DNA from: Candidatus Avelusimicrobium aviculae | GTDB taxonomy: Bacteria; Elusimicrobiota; Elusimicrobia; Elusimicrobiales; Elusimicrobiaceae | Assembly (NCBI GenBank): GCA_944324655.1 | Contig: CALUXF010000004.1 | Location: 28,357 to 92,356 of the forward strand | Length of the DNA stretch: 64,000 nucleotides | Direction: 5' to 3' | Shown: positions 51,246-61,212 of the stretch, one piece after another | How the letters are laid out: every line of letters begins with the position of its first letter | How positions within the stretch are numbered: position 1 is the stretch's first letter | Notes under the pieces: generated by a model | What the model was told of the DNA's origin: nothing | The model's database searches: none | What the model saw: the letters and a program-made list of their open reading frames with translations, nothing else | Program-made: the position numbers and the translations under genes

Positions 51246-52409
51246 TTATTTGTTTGCGCGTAAATCTTTTACAATCAGGTCAATGCATTTAAGTAGTTTT
51301 TCAAACTGTTCGGTGCCGTTAATGTCTACAAACGGGAAGCAGCCTATGCGCAAAGAATTTTGTTTAACGGAGGAGTATTTTTTTACCCCGTCCGCCAAGT
51401 TAGCCAGGCCCGTGGCTTTTAACGCGGCGGAAATATCCGCGTCTTTAATGGAAGGGTCAGTCACTTCCAGCGTAAGGGTGGTGTAAGAGCGGAATTTTTC
51501 GTCTTTAATCAGCGGGGCCAAATAATCGCTCTGGCGGGCAAAGTCCAATACGGCTTGGGCGTGCTGGCGGCATAAGCCGTCCATAGCGGCCAGGCCGCCG
51601 TTATCCAACATCCATTTGCAGGCTTCGTTGAACATCCAAATATTGGTGGTGGAGGGGGTGTTTACCGTTTGGCATTTTTCCTGCGCTTTTTTAACGGCTT
51701 CCGCCAAATCCAAAGAATAAGGAATCGTGCGGTATTTTTTTACTTCTTCCAGGCGTTTTACCGCTTTGGGGCTTAAGATAATTACGCTGCTGCCCCCGCC
51801 TACGCCAAAGCATTTTTGCATGGAGAAGAGCATCACGTCAAAGATATTTTTAGGCAAGTCCCGCCCGCCGGCGCAGCTGGTGCAGTCCCAAGCGATAAGG
51901 GTGTCTTCTCCTTTGGATTTCCAGGCATTTTCCAAATACTCATCGGGTATTTGCACGCCGGTGGAGGTTTCGTTTGGGGTGAGCACTACCAGGCTGGCGT
52001 TAAAATTGGGTTTTTCGGAAGGGAAAAACTCGCCTTCTTTGGCTTCTTTAAATTCTTTGGTGACGCTGTCCCCCAAGCGGGAGGCTATTTTTTGGCACCA
52101 TAGTTTGGAAAAAGCCCCAAAGCTCAGGCCGGAAACGGAATTGGTGACCAAATTCCACATTACCGCGTCCAGCGCGGGGGTGGCCCCTCCCAAGAAGAAA
52201 ATAACGGTATAATCCTCCGGCAGAGACAACAGTTTTTTTAAATTTTCTGTGGCTTCTTTATACAAGCCTTCGGTGGAAATGTCTTTAGCGCGGTGGCTGC
52301 GCTCAAACATGGTTTTATAAATAGGTGTTTCCCTAAGTATTGGATGCCCTTGGCTGGGGCCGCAGGTAAAAGTGGATGTAGGTAATAATTCTACGGGAAT
52401 TTTAATCAT
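51246..52409 (-). CDS. serC: Phosphoserine aminotransferase
   Basis: 387 residues from ATG 52409 (GGAGGG upstream; a slightly longer frame from 52427 is rejected). Class V aminotransferase fold: PSQGHPILRETPIYKTMFER, FFLGGATPALDAVMWNL, the Asp in AWDCTSCAGGRDLP and the PLP Lys in MLFSMQKCFGVGGG. The sequence is of the archaeal/Methanosarcina-like SerC type (also seen in several bacterial phyla) more than of the E. coli type. It converts phosphohydroxypyruvate to phosphoserine and heads the serC-serA-DUF1015 operon. A phosphoserine phosphatase is not in this window. Confidence 0.9.
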   Translation of the reverse strand: MIKIPVELLPTSTFTCGPSQGHPILRETPIYKTMFERSHRAKDISTEGLYKEATENLKKLLSLPEDYTVIFFLGGATPALDAVMWNLVTNSVSGLSFGAFSKLWCQKIASRLGDSVTKEFKEAKEGEFFPSEKPNFNASLVVLTPNETSTGVQIPDEYLENAWKSKGEDTLIAWDCTSCAGGRDLPKNIFDVMLFSMQKCFGVGGGSSVIILSPKAVKRLEEVKKYRTIPYSLDLAEAVKKAQEKCQTVNTPSTTNIWMFNEACKWMLDNGGLAAMDGLCRQHAQAVLDFARQSDYLAPLIKDEKFRSYTTLTLEVTDPSIKDADISAALKATGLANLADGVKKYSSVKQNSLRIGCFPFVDINGTEQFEKLLKCIDLIVKDLRANK

Positions 52410-52590
52410 AACAAGACCCTCCTTCACGTTTAAAAAATCTATTTTATATAAATGTTCTTTTTATTGTATAAAAGTTTTTTCTTGCCGGCGTATTTTTTTA
52501 GAAGATTTTTTCTCTATCCGTTTTATAGAAAATATCTCAGGATAAAGAACTAATGGGTTTTTGGCGTGCGGAGTATAGGGTATTATAAAA

Positions 52591-52616
52591 AACCCCCGGT
52601 CTTCAGGCCGGGGGTT
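52591..52616 (-). terminator. Terminator of the DUF885-type gene
   Basis: AACCCCCGG and CCGGGGGTT (9 pairs, eight-base loop); on the minus strand followed by TTTTTT (complement of 52587-52592). Confidence 0.88.
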
Positions 52617-52620
52617 GGTT

Positions 52621-54456
52621 TTATTTTTTGTAAGCGGCGGCCAGTTCTTCTTCCAAAATATCCGGGGCTACATCACCGATGGCCATTATTTTGGCGTGGA
52701 AATCCGCCTCGTCAAAATGTTTGCCGTATTTCTTTTGGTATTTTTTATGCAGGGCGTTAAGCGTGTCAAACCCTACCATATAACTTACGGCTTGCCCGGG
52801 GTTTAAAACGGACGCTTTAATAATACTTTTCGCTTCTTCTTGGTTAAAACCGTTTGCCTGCATAAGGAAAGTCATCGCGTCTGCATAAGAAAATTGGCGG
52901 GTTTGTAAATTTAAATCCACCAATGCCGCCACTACCCGGCGGTAATCTTCCCACGCCAAGAACAGCAAATCCGTATCGGTAATAATCAGGCCGTTTTCCG
53001 CCGCCAAATGCTGGGCGTACACGCTCCAGCCGTTGGCCAAGGTGGGAACGGGGTAGCGTTTGCGTATGGGGGAAGCGTCTTGCCCATAGACAGACTTATA
53101 ATAAAGCCCCGGTACCAGTTGGCCGGCAATCATTAATTTGCGGGCGGGTTCATTAAAATCTTTTTCCAGCATTTCGGCGCGGGATATTTTGTTTCCGCTG
53201 GGCATGCGTACAAAAAAATCAAAAGTGGGCTGATTTTGCGTGCCATACGGAGGAACGAACAAATAAGGCGTTAGGTACGCAAAGTAAGCGGGCATCGGTT
53301 TAATGTTAAAAGAAACATTGTTTTTAGGCAATACCTTCTTTTGCACCAAATCCGTTTCCCAATTTTGGGCTTGGTTTTTAATGCTGGCCAGCAGGTTAAT
53401 ATTAGCCGGTACGTCTAAAGCCAACCGCCCGCGTACGGCGTAAAAATTAGCTGCCGTGGGGAGAGGTTGGTTTTTGGCTATTTTTTTCTTTTTATTTTTC
53501 TTTTTGGCTACGGGAGCGTTCCCTTCCACAGTTACCGTTTCCGGGTCTTGCGCGGCGGTAAAAGGTTCCAAGGCAAAGTATAGGTTTTCGCGCGCTTGTT
53601 TAAATTGCCGGGTTAAGGTTTTGCGCAATTTTTCGGTTTTGGTGTTAATAAAGTATTTGTTTTGCAATACAAAGCGGTAGTCTTCTTCCCCTAGGCGGAA
53701 ATCCGGCGTGTCTTCTGTCTTGGAAAGCGTTTTAAAATAATCAAACATGTCTTTTACGTCTCTGCGGGCTTGGTTGGCCGTGGAGGCCGCTTCCTGGCGG
53801 GATATTTTGTCCTCCGCCGTGGTGTTTAACTGGCTGACCAAGTCATCAAAGGACAAATACGCATAATAGGCCCGTTCCATGGCCAGCTGCGCCAAGAAAG
53901 CAGAGGGATTTTTCAAATTATTTTTGGCTTCTTTGGAGGTTACGCCTAAAGAGGAGGCGCGCTGTGCCAAAGCGGCGTTTTGGGCAACCGGCGCGCTGAG
54001 GCGTTTTAACATTAAGGAATAGACGCAATCAAGCGCTTGGGTGTAGTAAAGCGGGTCCAGCGCCAGGCGGTTGCGGGACAAACTCCACAAGTCATAATTA
54101 ATCCGGGCTTGCAGCACATTAAAATCCGCTTCTTTGGAGGGGGAAAATTCGCTTAAATCCAATTCCGCCATAGAAGTTTTAATCCCTTCCAAAGCGGTTT
54201 TGACGGCTTGTTCTTGGGCTGAGTTGCGGGTATTTAACTGGCTGTTGGCGGAGGAAAACCCAATCAGGGTGGCGCGTTCCGGCAAAAAGGTGAGTACCGC
54301 GGAAGCGTGGCGGTTGGCTGCGTCCATTAATACATTGTCTTGCATCATGTCGTCAATATCGTTAAATACGGCGAAAGGGTCTTGCTGTGCGGCTGCCGGC
54401 AATACGGTGCAAAGGCATAGTAAGGCGGCGGATAAGGTGTTTTTCCAGTAGTTCAT
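52621..54456 (-). CDS. Exported DUF885-family protein with degenerate catalytic motif
   Basis: 611 residues: signal peptide (MNYWKNTLSAALLCLCTVLPAAAQ), then the helical DUF885 fold. The C-terminal half aligns to the family pattern (PTLANGWSVYAQHLAAENGL, then ASVLNPGQAVSYMVGFDTLN and FHAKIMAIGDVAPDILEEEL). Active DUF885 proteins carry H-E-x-x-P-G-H-H and E-G-W; here the matching stretches read A-G-Q-L-V-P-G-L-Y-Y (P449-G450) and N475-G-W, so both metal-binding or catalytic positions are lost. A Lys/Asn-rich insertion (KKKNKKKKIAKN) lies near residue 325. It is probably a non-enzymatic relative. AGGAAGG precedes the ATG. Confidence 0.8.
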   Translation of the reverse strand: MNYWKNTLSAALLCLCTVLPAAAQQDPFAVFNDIDDMMQDNVLMDAANRHASAVLTFLPERATLIGFSSANSQLNTRNSAQEQAVKTALEGIKTSMAELDLSEFSPSKEADFNVLQARINYDLWSLSRNRLALDPLYYTQALDCVYSLMLKRLSAPVAQNAALAQRASSLGVTSKEAKNNLKNPSAFLAQLAMERAYYAYLSFDDLVSQLNTTAEDKISRQEAASTANQARRDVKDMFDYFKTLSKTEDTPDFRLGEEDYRFVLQNKYFINTKTEKLRKTLTRQFKQARENLYFALEPFTAAQDPETVTVEGNAPVAKKKNKKKKIAKNQPLPTAANFYAVRGRLALDVPANINLLASIKNQAQNWETDLVQKKVLPKNNVSFNIKPMPAYFAYLTPYLFVPPYGTQNQPTFDFFVRMPSGNKISRAEMLEKDFNEPARKLMIAGQLVPGLYYKSVYGQDASPIRKRYPVPTLANGWSVYAQHLAAENGLIITDTDLLFLAWEDYRRVVAALVDLNLQTRQFSYADAMTFLMQANGFNQEEAKSIIKASVLNPGQAVSYMVGFDTLNALHKKYQKKYGKHFDEADFHAKIMAIGDVAPDILEEELAAAYKK

Positions 54457-54563
54457 ACAAAAAAGCCTTCCTTAGTTTGATTTTCTTTTTATTATACAAA
54501 TTGTTCACAAAAACCGAACAGATAAACTTTTGCGTCCTCCAGATAAATATGATAGAATAAAAA

Positions 54564-54644
54564 CGTCAAAACAGAACGTGCGGCGGGGCTTCCCGCGGCC
54601 GGTTCCAACCAAGGGGCCGGGCCTGACCTTTCAGCGCGTTTTTT
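54564..54644 (+). ncRNA. Candidate structured small RNA (three-way junction)
   Basis: A closing stem AACGTGC (54575-54581) with GCGCGTT (54634-54640) encloses a hairpin GCGGG/CCCGC (54583-54596) and a ten-pair hairpin GGCC-GGTTCC with GGGGCC-GGCC (54597-54623, one bulge, loop AACCAA). Six T follow the closing stem, so transcription could end there. A possible promoter is TTGCGT-17-TAGAAT (54530-54558). It does not fit SRP RNA, 6S RNA or tmRNA. It overlaps the tRNA promoter. Confidence 0.3.
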
Positions 54645-54652
54645 GCTATAAT
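54623..54652 (+). promoter_or_regulatory. Promoter of the tRNA-Lys / tRNA-Leu / tig unit
   Basis: CTGACC (54623-54628), 18-base spacer ending TGC, TATAAT (54647-54652): an extended -10 promoter about 19 bases before the first tRNA. Confidence 0.7.
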
Positions 54653-54671
54653 CTAAGTATATCCTTATTAC

Positions 54672-54744
54672 GGGCCATTAGCTCAGTTGGTAGAGCAGAC
54701 GCCTCTTAAGCGTAAGGTCGTGAGTTCGAGCCTCACATGGCCCA
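54672..54744 (+). tRNA. tRNA-Lys (anticodon CUU)
   Basis: 73 bases, cloverleaf complete: acceptor GGGCCAT with ATGGCCC, D-arm GCTC/GAGC, anticodon loop CTCTTAA with anticodon CTT, T-arm with GTTCGAG. The first anticodon-stem pair (G27-A43) is mismatched. CCA is not encoded. Confidence 0.95.
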
Positions 54745-54783
54745 TATTAATTTTCGCTCAATTTTAATAAATAAGAGAAACAA

Positions 54784-54865
54784 GGACGGATGGCGGAATC
54801 GGCAGACGCGTACGCCTTAGGAGCGTATGGAGAAATCCTTGAGGGTTCAAGTCCCTCTCCGTCCA
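54784..54865 (+). tRNA. tRNA-Leu (anticodon UAG)
   Basis: 82 bases, class II with a long variable arm (TGGAGAAATCCT). Acceptor GGACGGA with TCCGTCC, anticodon stem TACGC/GCGTA, loop CTTAGGA with anticodon TAG, T-arm GGTTCAAGTCC. CCA is not encoded. Confidence 0.95.
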
Positions 54866-54893
54866 ATTCTTGAACCGAACAGGAGTGTAATAC

Positions 54894-56183
54894 ATGTCTA
54901 TTTTCAAAACCGCAGAAGCGGGCGAAGTAAAAGCCAAACAGCTTTCTAAAGAAGGCTGCAAGGTTACGTTAGCCGTAGAGGCTACCCCCGCTCTGGTAGC
55001 AAAAAGCTTTCAAAATGCCGCCGTACAGGTGCAGTCCCGTGCGCAAATGCAGGGTTTCCGCGCCGGGAAAGTTCCGTTGGATTTGGTCAAGCAAAATTTT
55101 GGCGGCCATATTAAAGAACGCGCTTTGGATTTAGTAGTAAAAGCGGCTATTACCGGCGCGTTGGAAGAAACCAAATTAAACCCCGTTACCGTGCCCGTGC
55201 TTACTAAAGGGGATTTTTCCTCTTTCAGCGAAGACAAATCCTTTTCTTTTGAAATTGCCGTGGATGTTGCCCCGGAATTTGACGTAAAAGATTACAAAGG
55301 CATTGTGCTTACCAAAAAGACGGAAACCGCTACCGATGCCGAAGTGCAGGAAAATTTAGAACGCGTATTGGACGCCAACGCCCGCCTGGAAACCGCTGAT
55401 GACGGCGCCGTGGTGGACGATAAATGCTACGCCGTGGTGCATTACAAAGGCAAAAGAAACGGCACGGAAGATTATAAATTAAGCGCTGACAGCGAGCTTA
55501 TTGATATGGCCGCCCCGCAAACCATGCCCGGATTAGCCGAAGCGGTAAAAGGCATGAAAAAAGGCGACAGCAAAACCTTTGAAACCAAAGAAGGCGAAGA
55601 TACTTTGTCTTTTGAAGTAACCGTGGACGAGATTAAAAATAAAGTATTGCCCAAATTGGACGATTCTTTTGCCAAAGACATGGGTTTTGACACGTTGGAC
55701 GCTTTAAAAGCCAAAGTGAAAGAAAGCCTGGACGCGGAAGCCAAACAAAACGCCCGCCGCGCCGAAACGGCTGAAATTGAAGACCATTTGGTAAAAATGA
55801 ATCATTTTGATTTACCCCAAAGCTTGGTGGACGAATATACGGAATCTTCTTTGCGCAACTTCGTTACCAGCATGACGCGCATGAAACCCGAACAGCTTAC
55901 CGCCGAACAACGCAAAAGCTTTGAGGAACGCATCCGCCCGTCTGTGGAGAAAGATCTGCGCGTAGGTTATATTATCCACGCCATCGCCAAGAAAGAAAAC
56001 TTGGAAGCCACCGAGGCGGACTGGAAAGCCGAGCTGGACAAGAGCTTAGCCTCCAGCAACGGCAATAAAGCCGAAGAAAAGAAAATTAAAACTTTCTTTG
56101 ATGAACGCAAAGCCCACATTATGGCCACTTTGTCTGAACGGAAAGTGTTTGATTTCTTAAAAGAACAAGCCGTTACTAAATAA
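54894..56183 (+). CDS. tig: Trigger factor
   Basis: 429 residues, the ribosome-bound chaperone and peptidyl-prolyl isomerase. The N-terminal ribosome-binding domain contains the signature GFRAGKVPLDLVKQNFGG (about 54-71); residues about 155-240 are the FKBP-type domain (YAVVHYKGKRNG, ETKEGEDTLSFEVTVDEI); the C-terminal arms are helical. Length is usual. Signature GFR-GK-P contacts the ribosome at L23. AGGAG lies nine bases before ATG 54894. It follows the two tRNAs in the same direction and is likely on their transcript. clpP/clpX, often next to tig, do not follow. Confidence 0.95.
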   Translation: MSIFKTAEAGEVKAKQLSKEGCKVTLAVEATPALVAKSFQNAAVQVQSRAQMQGFRAGKVPLDLVKQNFGGHIKERALDLVVKAAITGALEETKLNPVTVPVLTKGDFSSFSEDKSFSFEIAVDVAPEFDVKDYKGIVLTKKTETATDAEVQENLERVLDANARLETADDGAVVDDKCYAVVHYKGKRNGTEDYKLSADSELIDMAAPQTMPGLAEAVKGMKKGDSKTFETKEGEDTLSFEVTVDEIKNKVLPKLDDSFAKDMGFDTLDALKAKVKESLDAEAKQNARRAETAEIEDHLVKMNHFDLPQSLVDEYTESSLRNFVTSMTRMKPEQLTAEQRKSFEERIRPSVEKDLRVGYIIHAIAKKENLEATEADWKAELDKSLASSNGNKAEEKKIKTFFDERKAHIMATLSERKVFDFLKEQAVTK

Positions 56184-56198
56184 GACAAGTTTAATTGT

Positions 56199-56241
56199 AT
56201 GCCCTTGGCCCCGCAGGGTGTTAAAAGCGGGGCCGCGGCAT
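56199..56241 (+). other. Stable stem after trigger factor
   Basis: ATGCC...GGCAT encloses GGCCCCGC (56207-56214) with GCGGGGCC (56227-56234): 13 pairs in all, separated by small bulges. No T-tract, so it is a fold in the 3' region or part of an RNA. A further nine-pair hairpin (56288-56309, TTAT loop) follows before the terminator. Confidence 0.5.
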
Positions 56242-56323
56242 CTGTTCCCCAAAAATACGGGTGGAAAACAAAAATTTGCAGTACCGTCGTTTTGGGTTAT
56301 CCCAAGGCGATTAGTTTACCTCA

Positions 56324-56358
56324 ACCGGGGAAAGCGGTTCGCTTTCCCCGGTGTTTTT
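56324..56358 (+). terminator. Terminator downstream of trigger factor
   Basis: ACCGGGGAAAGCG and CGCTTTCCCCGGT pair perfectly (13 pairs, GTT loop) and are followed by GTTTTT. Confidence 0.93.
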
Positions 56359-56680
56359 ATGCCTAAGAGCCACTTTGTCCGGGGGGTTGTGGTAGCGGTT
56401 TGGTGTGGTTATTATGGTTTCCGTTACATCCTTTCCAGCTATAAGGCGGGCTTGTGCCGGGAGCCCAAGGGGAGGCCTCGGTCTTTTGTGGAAACCTTGG
56501 GCATAAGCATGGCGGTAAATAGCCAAAAGAAGCGCCTTAGCCGTATTTGGGGGGACTATACGGCCCTTGTATAGACACGGGCGGTAAAAGCATATGTACT
56601 TCCTGCGTTTCTTTTCTTAAACGCCAGTGAAAACCAGCCCGCCCAAAACACTTTGTGCGTACCGCTTAAACCCCCATGTA
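56359..56680. other. 322-base stretch without a recognisable gene, rich in short stems
   Basis: Open frames exist on both strands here but have no ribosome binding sites, unusual composition and no recognisable product. The stretch holds a perfect 8-pair stem GCCCAAGG/CCTTGGGC (56463-56502, loop containing GAGGCCTC) and CTATAC/GTATAG (56556-56574). Neither RNase P RNA nor tmRNA core motifs were found. It may be a non-coding RNA or decayed sequence. Confidence 0.35.
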
Positions 56681-56706
56681 AAAACCCCGCCGTTTGGCGG
56701 GGTTTT
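56681..56706. terminator. Terminator of pyrG (works on both strands)
   Basis: AAAACCCCGCC and GGCGGGGTTTT (11 pairs, four-base loop). It lies seven bases after the pyrG stop on the minus strand. Confidence 0.93.
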
Positions 56707-56712
56707 AAGGGG

Positions 56713-58359
<1,647 letters not shown>

Positions 58360-59097
58360 TTATTTAGTTTGTAAATATTTTTCTGCCGCCGCCAGGTCCG
58401 CCTCGGTATCTATGGCCGGGCCGGAGAGCTCTATTTGCGCGCATTTTATCGTCATGCCGGCTTCCAGCGCGCGCAGCTGTTCCAGCTTTTCCAGTTTTTC
58501 CAACGGGCTTACCGGAAGGTGGACAAATTTTTCCAACGCTTCCCGCTTGTAGCCGTAAATGCCGCAATGCTTCCAATAAGGAGCTTTTTGGGCGGCCTCG
58601 TCCGGCTGGCGTTTGTACGGAATACGCGAGCGGGAAAAATACAGCGCTTTCATTTCCGGCGTAAGCACCGCTTTTACGCAGTTGGGGTTGTCTATAATTT
58701 GATCATCCAGCGTGGCAATCACCGCGGTGGCGATATCGCAGGCCGGGTCGCTCTTTAAAATATCCGCCATTTTGGTAATGGTGGAGGGGGATATAAAAGG
58801 CTCGTCCCCCTGTACGTTAATGATGTATTTTTCCGTACGGCCTTGGGCGGCCTCGTAAATACGGTCCGTACCGCTTTGGCAGGTCTCACTGGTTAAAATG
58901 GCTTTTGCGCCAAACCGGGCGCAGGCTTCCACCACCAACGGGGATTCCGTAGCTATCAGTACGTCTCCCACGCCGGCTTTTAAGCATTGTTCATATACAT
59001 GCTGGATAACCGGCTTGCCCGCCAGCTTTTTTAAAATTTTTCCCGGCAAGCGGGAGGACCCGTACCGCGCGGGTACGGCTATTAAAACGTCGCTCAC
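58360..59097 (-). CDS. kdsB: 3-deoxy-manno-octulosonate cytidylyltransferase
   Basis: 245 residues. Activates Kdo with CTP to CMP-Kdo for LPS inner core. Family motifs: AVPARYGSSRLPGKILKKLAGKP at the start, QSGTDRIYEAA (about 92-102), NVQGDEPFI (metal-binding Asp) and KHCGIYGYKREALEKF. It starts with GTG at 59097, overlapping the rfaE1 stop by four bases (GTGA), so the two are translationally coupled. Confidence 0.95.
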   Translation of the reverse strand: MSDVLIAVPARYGSSRLPGKILKKLAGKPVIQHVYEQCLKAGVGDVLIATESPLVVEACARFGAKAILTSETCQSGTDRIYEAAQGRTEKYIINVQGDEPFISPSTITKMADILKSDPACDIATAVIATLDDQIIDNPNCVKAVLTPEMKALYFSRSRIPYKRQPDEAAQKAPYWKHCGIYGYKREALEKFVHLPVSPLEKLEKLEQLRALEAGMTIKCAQIELSGPAIDTEADLAAAEKYLQTK

Positions 59098-60083
59098 GGC
59101 AAAACTCCTTCAATTTCTTCCACAGTGGCCGTGGCCGTGCCGGATTTACCCACCACAATCCCTGCCGCATAGTTGGAAAGGACGGCCGCTTCCTGCAGGC
59201 TGGCCCCGGCCGCCAAGGCCAGGGTAAGCACGGATATGACCGTATCTCCCGCGCCGGTGACATCAAACACTTCCCGTGCGGTGGCTTTTACCGTAACGGG
59301 GGTTTTGCTGCCTTTTTCAAACAGGCTCATGCCGTCTGCGCTGCGGGTGATTAGGATGGAATCGGCATCCAGCATTTTTAAAATTTTATTGCCCAGTTCG
59401 GTAATGGCATCCTCACCGCTGCGGGGGGATTCCCCTGCCCCTTCCCATGCTTCTTTGGTGTTGGGAGTCATGCAGGTAATGTGTTTGTATTTTTTAAAAT
59501 TGTCTATTTTGGGGTCTACGCAAACAGGGATTTTTTTCTCCCGGCACATGGAGATGATGTCTTGAATATTATGATCGCTCAGCATGCCTTTGCCGTAGTC
59601 TGACAGAATAACCCCTTTGGCGGTTTTTAGCGCGGCTTTAAAACTCTCCATGCATTGGTTGCCTACGCCGGAGTCCACTGTTTTTTTGCTTTCCCGGTCA
59701 AAGCGAACAATTTGCTGTTGTTCCGCCATCACGCGTACTTTTTGGGTGGTGGGGCGGTTGGGGTCTTCCGCCACGCCGCGCAGGTCTACGTTTTTATCGC
59801 GCAGGAAGCCTTTTAACATTTCTCCGCCCAGGTCGTCCCCCACTACGGAAACCAAAATAGGTTTGGCCCCCATGGCGGATAAATTGACGGCCACGTTTCC
59901 CGCCCCGCCGGCTACAAAAAATTCTTTTTTTACGGCTACTACCGGTACGGGGGCTTCGGGCGAAATGCGGGTAACGTCCCCTTTAATAAAATGATCCAAC
60001 ATAATATCGCCCACAACGATAACAGGCTGGTTTTTAAATGAATGCAAAATCTCTTTTAATCTTTTGGTGGGTACGGTGGTCAT
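59094..60083 (-). CDS. rfaE1: D-glycero-beta-D-manno-heptose-7-phosphate kinase (RfaE1/HldE N-terminal type)
   Basis: 329 residues from ATG 60083 (GGAGAGG upstream; eight extra codons from 60107 are disregarded). PfkB-type kinase: VVGDIMLDHFIKGDVTRISPEAPVP is the hallmark of HldE domain I, with AGGAGNVAVNLSAMGA and the C-terminal DVTGAGDTVISVL holding the catalytic Asp. It phosphorylates heptose-7-phosphate at C1. The adenylyltransferase half (RfaE2) of bifunctional HldE is absent and no separate rfaE2 lies in the window. Confidence 0.93.
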   Translation of the reverse strand: MTTVPTKRLKEILHSFKNQPVIVVGDIMLDHFIKGDVTRISPEAPVPVVAVKKEFFVAGGAGNVAVNLSAMGAKPILVSVVGDDLGGEMLKGFLRDKNVDLRGVAEDPNRPTTQKVRVMAEQQQIVRFDRESKKTVDSGVGNQCMESFKAALKTAKGVILSDYGKGMLSDHNIQDIISMCREKKIPVCVDPKIDNFKKYKHITCMTPNTKEAWEGAGESPRSGEDAITELGNKILKMLDADSILITRSADGMSLFEKGSKTPVTVKATAREVFDVTGAGDTVISVLTLALAAGASLQEAAVLSNYAAGIVVGKSGTATATVEEIEGVLP

Positions 60084-60129
60084 AAACCTCTCCTTGTTAT
60101 ATCCCATTATAAAATATTTACTAGAGCGT

Positions 60130-61212
60130 TTACAGCCTTTTATATTCCAATAAAGTGGCCGATACGCTGCCTATAAAAACTTCCGTTTTCATCTTAACGG
60201 GCATGCGGTATTCATCGTCTGTCAGCCAAACGGTCAGGCTTTTGCCTTTGCTTACAAAAATACCTTCCCCCCGCAGCTGGGGTTCCACCACAATGCAGTT
60301 AAATTTTCCCGCCGGGGTTTTTATTTTTTCTTTGCGAAGCACTTTGACAATCAGCGGGTATTGTTTTTCCCGGTTGACAATGTCAAACACAATGTCTTGG
60401 CCAACTTCCAGCTTTTGTGCGCGTACAAAGTATAGAGCGGATAAAAAATCCGCCACGGGCGAGGTCAGTTCCCCGTTTATTTCCCGGGGAGCAGGGTCTT
60501 TTTTTTGTATTTGGCCGTAGTAGCGGTTTTCCTGCGGGGCAAAGTTTACCCACTCGTCGCGCTTATAACTGCCTTCCCGCACGCTTTGCCCATAGCCCAA
60601 GGAATAAAATGTTTGGGTGTCTATCCAGGATTGGTTGATGTCACGCACTTTAAAAAACGCGTCAATCACCGTGGCGGAAAATGCCGTGGTTTGTATTAAA
60701 TAGGCTAAACGCCCGTCTATATCCACCACCCCGCGGTTGCGTATATAAGCCGTGCCCGCTTTAATAAACGTATAGTAAATGCCGTATTTTAATTGTTCCC
60801 CGTCCCACGGGGCGCCGGCGCGGGCGGAAGCGTCCGGCGTTAGATAAGCGTAAGGGTTTAACAGGCGGCCTTTGGTATCTATTAAATCTTCATCTTCAAA
60901 AACAGGGGTATCTTGGGGCAATGCTTTGGGTGCGGGCGGGTTTTCTTGTGTTGGGGCGGCTGCCGGATTTTTTTGTATGTTAGCGTCTTCCGGTAAAGTT
61001 TCTTGTTTTGGCTGGGGGGCAGTTTTTTCGGCGTTGGGCTGGGGGGAGGAGGCGGCTTCTGGCTGCGCGAGGGGTGCTTTTTCCTGCTCAGCGCCGGCGG
61101 CGGTTTGGGTTTGCGGCAAAGCGGCTTGCGAGGCGGGAGCGGTTGTTTGCGGGGTGGTTTTGCAACCCGCTAACAGCGCAACCAAAACCGTCAGCAGTCC
61201 TAATTTACGCAT
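60130..61212 (-). CDS. DUF3108 lipoprotein
   Basis: 360 residues with a lipoprotein signal (LLTVLVALLAGC, lipidation at Cys17), a Pro/Gln/Ala-rich spacer (about 20-105) and a C-terminal DUF3108 domain: LKYGIYYTFIKAGTAYIRNR, DIVFDIVNREKQYPLIVKVL, VVEPQLRGEGIFVSKG and LTVWLTDDEYRMPVKMKTEV. DUF3108 proteins are periplasmic or outer-membrane-associated with unknown biochemical role. The start overlaps the gmhB stop, and the lipid-anchored beta domain within an LPS operon suggests a role in LPS transport or envelope maintenance; that is inference. Confidence 0.85.
   Translation of the reverse strand: MRKLGLLTVLVALLAGCKTTPQTTAPASQAALPQTQTAAGAEQEKAPLAQPEAASSPQPNAEKTAPQPKQETLPEDANIQKNPAAAPTQENPPAPKALPQDTPVFEDEDLIDTKGRLLNPYAYLTPDASARAGAPWDGEQLKYGIYYTFIKAGTAYIRNRGVVDIDGRLAYLIQTTAFSATVIDAFFKVRDINQSWIDTQTFYSLGYGQSVREGSYKRDEWVNFAPQENRYYGQIQKKDPAPREINGELTSPVADFLSALYFVRAQKLEVGQDIVFDIVNREKQYPLIVKVLRKEKIKTPAGKFNCIVVEPQLRGEGIFVSKGKSLTVWLTDDEYRMPVKMKTEVFIGSVSATLLEYKRL

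Noticed and set aside
54560..54640. SRP RNA on the minus strand (GGTCAGGCCCGG is similar to its helix 8)
   Set aside because: The GGAA tetraloop and the paired GGNAGCAGCC half are absent after the match.
56218..56574. 118-codon open frame after trigger factor
   Set aside because: It starts within a GC-rich stem, crosses a perfect terminator hairpin, has no ribosome binding site and resembles no protein.
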